Part shown: positions 22,477 through 31,800 of the stretch, piece by piece
Layout of the letters: every line of letters starts with the position of its first letter
Numbering within the stretch: the first letter of the stretch is position 1
NCBI RefSeq assembly: GCF_963678635.1
Contig: NC_087063.1
Location: 10,448,386 to 10,512,385, forward strand
DNA: 64,000 bases
Source: Symsagittifera roscoffensis
Lineage: Eukaryota > Xenacoelomorpha > Acoela > Convolutidae
Reading direction: 5' to 3'
The notes under the pieces: generated by a model
Databases searched by the model: none
Seen by the model: only the letters and a program-made list of their open reading frames with translations
Told to the model about the DNA's origin: nothing
Program-made: the position numbers and the translations under genes

Positions 22477-24909
22477 TCACAAAATACGAACTGCATCCGA
22501 AATCTCCTTTTCGTCAAGGGTAGACGTGTAAAGTGATATGTCTGATGCAACAATGGCCAAATTGGTCGTTGCACGAGTTACTGTCTTGTAAAATTCGTTT
22601 AAAAACTTGGCTTGAGGTGAGACTATCCAAGGAGTAAGAGGTGAGATCACTTTTTTTCCCAGCAAAATAACTACAGTTCCGAACTCGCTTCCGCTGATAT
22701 TGTAGGTTGACTCCACCTGAATGATTGGTAAATTGGCTTTGCTTTCGTCATGCTCTAAGTCATAAGAAAAAGAACGCAACGAAATTTGTCTTGTTTTCAA
22801 AAAGGAGATGAATTTAAATTGGCTTTTTGGAGGCAGAAAGTTGATTACTACAAGAGTTCTTGACATACCTAGTGAAAAATCAGTGTACTTCATTACTGTC
22901 TCAACACTTGTTTGGAAAAAAGACTCATTTTCAGAACCAATTGTTGCTTTGACATAAATAACATTAGGCGTGTTTGTCCCATCTAGACTATGAGTCGGTG
23001 AACAGTTAATTTCATATTGAACACTGGTGCTGGTCATATTTTTGTAAACATTACTTGAAAAAGTCTGAACTCGTTTTGTAGATCTCATTGCATGTAATAG
23101 AAACAAATTTTTAAATTCGGGGGCCAGTTTGTCGTCCAAGTAAGCTATCTCAACCGATGAGAAAAGACACATGTGAGCGCCTTTGACGGAACAAATTTGC
23201 ACCAGGTTTCGCGTCGAAATGTACTTCAAGGGATCTTCGTCGAAGAAGATAATATCCTGACTCTCAATTTTTTCGGAGACATCGAGTTTCGTCCAAAATT
23301 CAATACCTGATCCATCCAACGTCTGTTTCAAGTTTGAAAACAGAATTGGAGCTCCATCTGAAGTTAAGTCACATAAAACTACCTTGCTCTTTGATTGTCG
23401 ATCTTGAAATATGTGCTTAGCCAATTGAGCTAAGTAAACCATAAGCATTGTCTTTCCAGATCCTTTTGCTCCTTTAACGTTTAAGCGTAGAGGTTTGTTC
23501 TCGCTTGAAGGATCTGTCAGACTTTTGAAAACTCTGCCAATTATGTCCAACTGTTCTTTTGTCCAAAGAATGACCTTTGTTTTTTGTCCCCTTGACTTTT
23601 TACAAAGTTCCTTATTGTAGCGTATGAGATTTGATTTTTCACCTTCGTCTAAAGAAGTCTCTTCAAGTTGCTTTTCATACCAATCATCTAGATTATTTGT
23701 TTTCACTTGAATAGATTGCATGTCATTAGAGGCAATTCTGTGATGTATAAGAGCGCTGTTTCCTGTCATTGAACTCAGAGCAGATAATAAGGCAATGAGT
23801 GCATCAAATTTGTCGGATTTTTCTATGCACGGGAGTGCGCGAACTGTTTCTTCCCAGTGCTCTGAGAAATTGTTGAACAAATGAGAATGTCGAAAAACTA
23901 TAACACGATCAAACTGTCGATCACTGTGACCTTGAGTGTACCACTTGATGTCCTCGGCCAGTTTGTCAATTGGGCATTTAATATCAGGAATGAGGCAAAA
24001 GACTGCATGGATCGGAACTTGATTAGTTTCTTTGAAGTCACCAGTGATATAGTTTGATGAAGTTTCAGGACGACAGTTGTAACACATTAAGTAGCGCACG
24101 AAATCAGAGTGCTTTTGCATGTCCGATTTCAGGTCCTGAATCTTTGGATTTCGCTCGTTTTTCACGTTAAAAACGAATATGCCTTTCGTTGGGTGTGCAA
24201 CTATCATGTCAATTTCCACACTTCCAGGGCCCCCTTTTTTAAAATAGTGACTTCCATCAACATTTGGAAAAATCAAGATGCCGGAATCATCAGTTTTCAC
24301 TTCGTTAACAAACAGTTTGTATATTTTACTCTCACCTATTTCGCCTTTTTGATGTGACTTGTAACACGCTTGCAGTTTTTTACTCAACTGCTCGTTTCGT
24401 ATCATCATTCGAGGCATTCGGACACACGGTATCGAAGTTTTTTGTCCAGAGTTTTTCCAGTCTGGATACTGGCTTTCCATGAACTTTTTCAAGGAATCAT
24501 GGTCGTTGAACTTAATTTTACCGCCTCCTGGCCAGTGAATCTCCAAATTATCCAGCTCCCGCGCGAGTTTTATCTTCTGAATTTCAAATTTATTCAGATC
24601 AGAATTTCCTTTTGTGAAGGACACTCTAGCTGGACTGGAATTAGACCGTACTAGATCTTTGCTTTTGGGTTTCAACCGCGTACAATCTGAGTTATTGCTT
24701 TCTATCACGTTTATGTTAGTCGCATTATTTGTGGGTTCGACATGAACAAGTTTTTTTTGCTCGACATCGTTCAATTCGCTGACTGACTCGTCTTCTCGAC
24801 TGGTGAAATTTTTTTGACCTATAGCTATATTTGGGAGAGATTTACTGGAACTTGAAGTTCTCTCGGTTTTTGTACCGACATCACATAGCGTTGCGCGTTT
24901 TGAGGCCAT
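22477..24909 (-). CDS. NERD nuclease-domain / SF1-helicase-like fusion protein
   Basis: Uninterrupted minus-strand gene of 810 residues from the first in-frame ATG (24,909). The frame stays open another 45 codons upstream but only with TTG. Residues 1-140 are polar, probably disordered. Residues 187-255 match a NERD domain: GEIGES, FPNVDG, EIDMIV with the catalytic-type Asp, then VFNVKNE. The last motif normally reads ExK or QxK, and here Glu/Gln is Asn. Residues 480-487 are a Walker A (GAKGSGKT). Residues 557-559 are a Walker B DED after IIFF. Residues 739-749 (SGSEFGTVVIL) and 775-782 (KTVTRATT) correspond to SF1 helicase motifs V and VI. The likely role is ATP-driven nucleic-acid translocation with nuclease or nucleic-acid binding. 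Codon use is A+T-rich. It might be acquired, genome-defence related or part of a mobile element. All of that is inference. Confidence 0.8.
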   Translation of the reverse strand: MASKRATLCDVGTKTERTSSSSKSLPNIAIGQKNFTSREDESVSELNDVEQKKLVHVEPTNNATNINVIESNNSDCTRLKPKSKDLVRSNSSPARVSFTKGNSDLNKFEIQKIKLARELDNLEIHWPGGGKIKFNDHDSLKKFMESQYPDWKNSGQKTSIPCVRMPRMMIRNEQLSKKLQACYKSHQKGEIGESKIYKLFVNEVKTDDSGILIFPNVDGSHYFKKGGPGSVEIDMIVAHPTKGIFVFNVKNERNPKIQDLKSDMQKHSDFVRYLMCYNCRPETSSNYITGDFKETNQVPIHAVFCLIPDIKCPIDKLAEDIKWYTQGHSDRQFDRVIVFRHSHLFNNFSEHWEETVRALPCIEKSDKFDALIALLSALSSMTGNSALIHHRIASNDMQSIQVKTNNLDDWYEKQLEETSLDEGEKSNLIRYNKELCKKSRGQKTKVILWTKEQLDIIGRVFKSLTDPSSENKPLRLNVKGAKGSGKTMLMVYLAQLAKHIFQDRQSKSKVVLCDLTSDGAPILFSNLKQTLDGSGIEFWTKLDVSEKIESQDIIFFDEDPLKYISTRNLVQICSVKGAHMCLFSSVEIAYLDDKLAPEFKNLFLLHAMRSTKRVQTFSSNVYKNMTSTSVQYEINCSPTHSLDGTNTPNVIYVKATIGSENESFFQTSVETVMKYTDFSLGMSRTLVVINFLPPKSQFKFISFLKTRQISLRSFSYDLEHDESKANLPIIQVESTYNISGSEFGTVVILLGKKVISPLTPWIVSPQAKFLNEFYKTVTRATTNLAIVASDISLYTSTLDEKEISDAVRIL

Positions 24910-25044
24910 GTATTCCACTGCTTTTTTTCTCGTCCGCCGTTTCCACTTCAATGAACTTACGAGACTGCGAAGCAATTTTTTCCCAATGACAATCTGACTG
25001 CTAGAAACTAGACAATTTATATGCAATGTCCCATTCACAAACAA

Positions 25045-26160
25045 GGCAGGGCTGCGAAAAATTTTTGAAAAGACATTTCGAAAAAGACCGATAGATATTT
25101 TGCTGTAAATACAATTATTTTTTAAGTGTATATGAACGCAATGAAGAAACTTATTTTTTCATGTTGATTTTTTTCGGCTATTTTTCGCTAGTTTTTTTTC
25201 TCGGTTTGACTTTTGATTTCTTTTGAATTTTTTCATACTCATTTGCTAAGAGGAAGGTAAATTGCGATCATCAATTACGAAAGTTCAAATTGCGCAAAAA
25301 ATGTGAGCAATGCTTAGATTCAAAAAGGGATTTCAAATTTTTGATTTCAGGGAATGAGAAAAGTCATCTAATGATCCAGCTTCGTCAAAATGAATTAGTT
25401 TTATCAAAAAAAATTATCACTACTAAACTTTCAAAAAATCTCAGTCTGTTTGCGATCATTGACATTTTACCAATTGACTGTTAGTTACTTCAAAGCTATG
25501 GCGTCCAAAGGTAGTTTCTAGGTCTAATTGTTTCAAAATGAGATTGCAAAAATTTGAGAAATCGTCAAAAAGCTTTGTTTGCGCAGAATCCAATTTGTAA
25601 CGAACGATTTTCAAAAGCCCATATAGGAAAACTCAAGGGTTGTTTTCATAACATTATTACCAAATGGAACATTTTTTGAGAGATCAAAGATTCGAGCTCC
25701 CCCTTGATCTCCCAAAAGAACTTTCTCCCCTCCTGTTTTTTTTGTAATTTTTCCTTAAATATGCAAGAATTGTACGTACAGTTTTTAAAGTTGCTTCTGG
25801 AAAAAGCTAAAATAAACCAGACAAATAAAATTTTCAGAAGTCAACTGAGAATTTAAGAAATTACAAAGTACAACTGTGAACAATTTTGATTCGGGAAACT
25901 ATAATTTTATAAGTAAAATTGTAGGTATGGAAACGTAATTGAACTGTCGACAGAAGAGTACACATGCCGATAGAAAATTCAAATAAATCCGAGACAACAA
26001 TATACTCAATCGTATGGGATAAAAGTCACTATGCTTGCGTGGATTTACATAACAGCAGCACAGTAATGCTTCAAGCAGACATTTTCATTTTATTTCCAAC
26101 TAAGGAAAAGCTGGTTGTGCGAATGTTCTCAAAAGGAATATGAAACAACAAAACTCTACG
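25045..26160. other. Upstream flank of the NERD-helicase gene; non-coding
   Basis: No gene seen. Around 25,190-25,320 it resembles the dispersed family with GGTTTGACTTTTGATTTCTTTT. A promoter for the minus-strand gene should lie here, but no clear TATA or initiator can be assigned. Confidence 0.4.
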
Positions 26161-26167
26161 GTTAAGG

Positions 26168-26850
26168 GAAATGTGTTACAAAATGTAACGTCTGTTTACG
26201 AGGCACGTGAAAATCGAATCACTACAATAAAGGAAAATGTGTTACAAAATGTAACGTCTGTTTAAGAGGCACGTAAAAATCGAATCACTACAATAAAGGA
26301 AAAATTGTTACAAAATGTAACGTCTGTTTAAGAGGCACGTAAAAATCGAATCACTACAATAAAGGAAAAATTGTTATAAAATGTAACGTCTGTTTAAAAT
26401 GCACGTAAAAATGGGGCAGTACAACAGTGCCGAAGTACAACAGTGCCGAAAATGAAAACTTTGTTCAACAGTGCCGAAAATTTGAACAAATTTCAACATA
26501 TTAAGTGCGGCAATCAAAAATTAAACAGCGATCGTTTACAATCTTGAGTAAAACTTAAAGATTTTGCGCGAGAAAATTTGCAGCTTACACGTTTTGGCGC
26601 CAAAATAATTGTTTAATTTGCAGTTGTAGACATATTGGCGCCAAAATTGGAGTGATTTTCTTTGATAATTAGCGTCAGTAATTTCCCGCTCTTCAAAAAA
26701 TGCGTGTAAATTACTCTGAAATTTTCCCGCATTTTTCGGCACTGTTGTACTTCGGCACAGTTGAACGCCTCCGTAAAAATGAATCACTACTGTTAAGGAT
26801 AAGAATTTACAAAATGTAACGTTTGTTTCAAATGCATGTAAAAAATGTTC
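26168..26850 (+). repeat. ~65-bp tandem array interrupted by a MITE
   Basis: Four units start near 26,168, 26,232, 26,297 and 26,363. They share TTACAAAATGTAACGTCTGTTTA, a GCACGT(A/G)AAAAT word and AATCACTACAATAAAGG. A fifth, diverged unit resumes at 26,772 after the inserted element. Each unit contains the palindrome TTACAAAATGTAA (a mutated copy reads TTATAAAATGTAA). Confidence 0.8.
26414..26771. mobile_element. MITE with long inverted termini and ~9-10-bp target duplication (MULE-like)
   Basis: The inner termini (CAACAGTGCCGAAGTACAAC... at 26,422 and its inverse ending at 26,763) pair over about 33 bp with only two or three mismatches, and pairing continues outward less well. CGTAAAAATG flanks both ends (26,404-26,413 and 26,772-26,781). 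Because the target is a tandem unit, the duplication could partly reflect array sequence. GGCGCCAAAAT occurs twice inside in inverse. A 9-10-bp duplication suggests Mutator-like mobilisation. No transposase. Confidence 0.75.
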
Positions 26851-28614
26851 ATTGTTGAGTAGAAATTTCTTGCTTCAGCCTTCCAAAAACAGTGAAAACA
26901 AACTTATATTAAAAGTACACGCTAGGTTCTACTTTGTGAAATAATTGCCTATCATAACCCACCAAAATTAAATGCAAAATCATCAAAAGTGCGCGTAAGA
27001 GATTAGTGTCGTGAGTTTTCCAAAATTCTGTATAAGATGTTTGAAAAAGATTTTGTTTTTAAAACATTATTTGAATTTTCCGACAAAAACAAATTAATAT
27101 AGAATTTCAAAATTGAGTTGTTAAGCATCATGTTATGGTGCAACGGTGGGTCTTAAAAAATTTAATTGAAGACCAAATATGTTTGTCCCGAACTTATTAA
27201 TCCGTATGTTAATTTGTGCAGCAACCAAAATGAGAAAAAAAACTTTTTTGTAAATTTTTACAGTAGGGGGAATGAGCACAAAAATGTGTTTTTGTTCAAT
27301 TTGAAAGTTTTTACCCCCGCGTGCAACCTGAAGTGGAGAATGATACCTTACGATTCTATTATTGTATCAAATAAATCAAAAAGCTTGCCTCATTTTTACT
27401 ACAATCGATTCATGAGAATGGTTATCAGATTAGTAGCGCGGTTTTGTCCCGCATTAGCAAACTCAAGGTTGAAATCAATTAAAGTCAATGACTTGTTTTG
27501 CTCTTGTATAGAAAACCATTGTATGTAGCCTATTTAAACAAAAAACATTGAAATTTTAAGGGTTTGACTGTTCACAAAAAAAACAAACAATTTTCTGGAA
27601 AATGGATTATAATGTAATAAAAAGGGATTTTGCGCTGTCTAACAACTGAATAGAATCTGTATAAAAACAATTATTTTGCCTAAAAGTGATTATTGTGCCT
27701 AGAATAGGGATTTATGTACTGAAAAAAAGCTTTTTCGAAACTCAAAAAAGTTCAAACCTCTGAAGCTTAATTATTCCGTTCATTTGAAAATGTGGAGAAA
27801 TTTTGTTTTCAGGTGTGTTTCAATTTTTTTTCTTTATGATTTCCCAGGCATTATTTGATGGCACAATATTAATCGGAATGAGTCTAATTATATATCATTT
27901 TAAAGCGCTTTCAGTCGTTATTTGAACGAAATAGATTTCTGTGTCGATAAAAACCGGTTTGAAATTTTAGATTTTTCGTCTAACTTCGAGCTATTAGGGT
28001 TTGTCAAAACAAAGTTTGCATATGTACAATAGCTTATTTAAGCTTAGATTATGATTCTTTGCGCCTTTTTTGAAATCGAACGTTTCGAAAATTCCAAAAG
28101 TTTCTGCAAAAAAATGGAAAAAGTTTTTGAAAACCTCTTAAATTTTTTTCCTGTTTTTTTTACAGATATTGTTTTCTCAATAGCTTATTTGTCTATGACT
28201 GTCGAATGTACCTAGTTTCCATTTTTTCGTTCAGATCTATTGTCAAACGACACAGAAAACGCAATACTAAAGTGAATTTTTTTTTCAAATTTTTGGTCAG
28301 AACGTTCTGCTATTTGCACAGTAACCGGTTTGTTCACAATTTTTCTTAAAAATGTACTAAAACTTTTATTATTTGAGGGAGGGCTCTCCCAGTGAGAAAC
28401 AGTACTTTTATGCGATTTCTTGAAAATTCTCATTATTAAGTTAAAAATTTTAGCGCAAATTCATACGATGGTTTTTGAATGCCGTAGTTACAGTGCTGCG
28501 CTGTCGTACGCTTTTGCGAGTGGAATTACAGCTGTAGAGAAAGTTTTAAGTTTTCCAGCACCGATGTTGTGCAATTCCTGTTTTTTAATGAATTTTTGTA
28601 ACGAACGTTTACAG
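26851..28614. other. Non-coding; intron 5' of the first dynein exon seen
   Basis: No dynein-like or other exon recognised. About 27,780-28,335 is the second long copy of the dispersed repeat at 15.64-16.29 kb, including AAAAACCGGTTTG, CTATGACTGTCGAATGT and ATTTGCACAGTAACCGG. Confidence 0.5.
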
Positions 28615-28802
28615 AATCCGGAGGATGTGCGTCTGGACTCTCTGGTGTTCTGCCACTTTGCGGGTGGACTCGGAGACAGCGAGTACTGTCGGGTGAAGCA
28701 GTTCGAGACTCTCAAGGCTCTCATCAAGGAGGCCCTGGACAGCTACAACGACATGAATGCAGCCATGAATCTGGTCTTGTTCGAAGACGCCATCTTGCAC
28801 AT
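28615..28802 (+). CDS. Dynein exon a: pre-AAA4 and start of AAA4
   Basis: Acceptor TTTACAG; starts in phase 0 with NPEDVRLDS. Contains CHFAGG and NLVLFEDA, conserved before the AAA4 P-loop. The donor is AT/GTTAGT. This choice gives HICRINR across the junction, as in the family; the nearby GTAAGG would break the frame. Confidence 0.9.
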
Positions 28803-31800
28803 GTTAGTAAGGGTCAATAAAAGGCGATTAACCGTCTGTCAGTCGCATCAATGATGCAATCACGTTGCCTGCGGGTAAAGCAACATTTCTCGACCCATTT
28901 AATAAGAAAAAAAAATTGCTTATAGGTCTTAATTAAGGTTCACAACGGCGGCTTTCTATAAAGAGCTGAACTGGCTTCTGGATTAGAAAGAGGCAAGGAA
29001 GTAGTCAATTCACCATCGCCTGCCTCGCCCTGGCTCCCTGAAAAATTCGGATATTAATTACTTAAATATATTTCAAGGGTATATTAGGCTGTAATGAGGC
29101 GACAACCCGTTCAAAGCGGCAGTTCGTTGCAAGCCGCAATAAGCACTATTCGGAAAAAAACTACGGTACATACCAGTTACTAAACTACGGTACGTACTAG
29201 ATACAGTTACGGGGAGCGGCGGTGAAGTGGTTACGTCTCCGCCTCCCAAACCAAAGTTCGGATGTTCGAGGCCCACCATGATCCGTGCTCGTTGCTAGAG
29301 GGTGAGGCAACATTATCCAGCCCAGAAAATAAAACAAAAAAATTGCATGTAGTTCTTAAGCAGGGGCAACAACAGCGGTTCGCCGTGATGAGCTGTACAG
29401 CTCGTATGTTGGTCCTTTTCCTCATGAACAAGTATGGTCTTAAATCTTAAACTATAGCTTATTGCATCTTTATTAGTATCCAATTTTATAGATGCAGAAT
29501 CAACCGTATCCTGGAGACTTCACGTGGCTACGCCCTCTTAATTGGAGTGGGCGGGTCTGGCAAACAGAGTCTGGCAAGACTGTCCGCATTCATAGCCAAC
29601 ATTGAAGTGTTCCAGCTGCAGCTGAGAAAGGGATACGGCACTGCTGAGCTCAAAGTAAACAGTTTATGAAGAAAGAACGAATATTGACCTTAATTACGCT
29701 ATACTGTTGAGAATTTTTTGCTACTGAGGGTTTTGAACTTTTCAATTTTATTCACAATAACGTTTAAAACAACAATTTTGATTAATATTTTCTAGGTTAA
29801 TTTTTTACTGCACAAAACTTGTTTAATTATGATTTTTTTCTTGCGAATAAGTCTTTATATTTGTCTATGTTGTTGGTCGAATGGCTAAACTGATTCGCGA
29901 TACTTCCTACTTTACTGAAATTAGAGAAGAACAATAGGAGCATGTCATCTTCCATATCGAATCTACTTAACCCCCCCCCCCTCCTCCCACCCCCTATGTA
30001 TCTCCTAAAGAATCTCCATCCTCTAAATAAAACTGTTAATTAGCACTAGCGCTTTCTATTGAGAATTCTAATTTTGCTGCATTCTGATTGGTCGAAAATT
30101 CGACTTGTTAACTCCACTTAACAAGTTCTCCCTTTTTCTTGAAAAGCGAGAGATTGTAGGAGGGTCCTTATTTTTTTGTATTTTTGTTGTTTTGTTTGGA
30201 TATTGCGGGAATTTTTAAATATTTTTTCTTTTTAAATCTAAATTTAAAGAAGTAAAATTATGTCAACTTGTTGTTCTATTTCTTTCTGCTTTTTAACGGT
30301 TAGGCTGATCTGGCGCTGCTCTACCAGAAAACAGCAATTAAGAATATCTCAACCATGTTCCTGATGACAGACGCACAGGTGGGCGACGAGAGGTTCCTGG
30401 TGCTGATCAACGACCTCCTGGCCAGTGGGGAGATCCCGGATCTGTTTGCAGACGACGAGATGGAAGGGATCCTGTCTGCCATGAAGAGTTCAGTCAAGGC
30501 ACAGGGTCTGATGGAGACGAAGGAGAACTGCTGGAAGACATTCATCAGTAAAGTCCAGGCTAACTTGAAGGTACCTGCAAACATCCATATCTTCATTAAC
30601 TAATGGGAGCTAATCTTTCATGCAAGAAGAACTCAATGCCCCAAAGTTATGTTAAATCAATCAATCTGTAGAGTTTAGTATTCGAAAGTCTGACAGAAAT
30701 AAGCGTGAAAATCAGTTAGTTTTAGACAGCTAGTTTAAATGATGCAGATTGCATGAGAAGGTTCGCACAATCGGTATTTTGGGCACGAGAATTTTGAATT
30801 GAACACTTGCATAAAATTTCTAATTTTTTTATAAGAGTTGAATCATTTCTGGGAACCCATTTAGAATTGTAAGATATAATTCATTCCTTATAGTCAGTTG
30901 TACATACTAATCAAAATGTGGTTTCTCGACATAATTTTAAAGATGTTATTTGATGAATTTTTGTTTAAAGTTAGATGATAATTTAAATAATCATTTTATG
31001 ACATTTTAAAAATTGGCTACTATTCAACTCCATAGGTAGTTCTCAGCTTCTCCCCTGTCGGTTCGATCCTCAGAGTCCGCGCCCGTCGCTTCCCCGCCAT
31101 CATCAGCTGCACGTGTATCGACTGGTTCCACGCTTGGCCAGAAGAGGCTCTACTGAGTGTGAGCAACCGATTCCTTCAAAATATTCCCCAGCTGAGAGAC
31201 AAACCAGTCACCAGACGTGCATCATCTTCAGCAGCTACTGCGAAACACAAGGAAAAAGAAGAAGAAAGTAAGGTTATATCGGAAGTGAGAAAACTCATAA
31301 GATACACTTAGCATAGTGGTAAGACGGTTACAAGGCAGTAAGTAAACAATAGCCTAGTAATATTCAAAGAGGCCAGTTAACTGGCAAATTTTTCAAGCTT
31401 TCTTTTAGCCCATTTTTGCCATGGAAAACCTATCCTAATGATCTCCGAACAGTTTGAGGTACTCGTTTAGAAGTGTGGTCCCACCGTTTTTGATGAGTCC
31501 CATTCAAAAGCTCGTTTAGAAGTGTGGTCTCGCCAGATCACTTGAAATTTATTTGAAGTACCTCAAGTGGATGAAAACAAAAGGAACACTTGTAAAACAA
31601 TTCTTCGTTTGATAAGCTACTAGCGTCTCCTTCAAAATGAAATTATCAAAAAAATCAGTGTACTGGCAAAACTTTAAATTTAAAATTTTCCATATGTCTG
31701 ATTTAATAGACCATTGTTAGTTTCACGGGACCATACTTCGAAACGAGGTTTTCAACGTGACCATATTTCTAAACGAGTACCCAGTTTTAGTTAGATGACA

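Noticed and set aside
25002-25044. Start of the NERD-helicase at the upstream TTG
   Set aside because: TTG is not a normal start in eukaryotes; the first in-frame ATG (24,909) has an acceptable context. An upstream exon spliced into this stretch is not excluded.
26168-26412. CRISPR-like array
   Set aside because: The repeats are contiguous tandem units without unique spacers, in a eukaryotic genome.
26536-26787. 83-residue minus-strand ORF
   Set aside because: Spans most of the MITE and its target site; coding is coincidental.
27166-27528. 120-residue plus-strand ORF upstream of the dynein exons
   Set aside because: No similarity to dynein or another family, A+T-rich intronic composition, and no neighbouring splice support.
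28488-28800. Minus-strand ORFs across the first dynein exon
   Set aside because: Antisense shadows of a strongly conserved coding exon.
28803-28854. Readthrough of dynein exon a to 28,854 (LVRVNK...)
   Set aside because: Family sequence continues at 29,492; the donor at 28,803 restores both frame and conserved residues.
29213-29425. A true tRNA gene
   Set aside because: A and B boxes are present but no cloverleaf with a proper acceptor stem and anticodon arm can be drawn. The copied flank shows it is a SINE.
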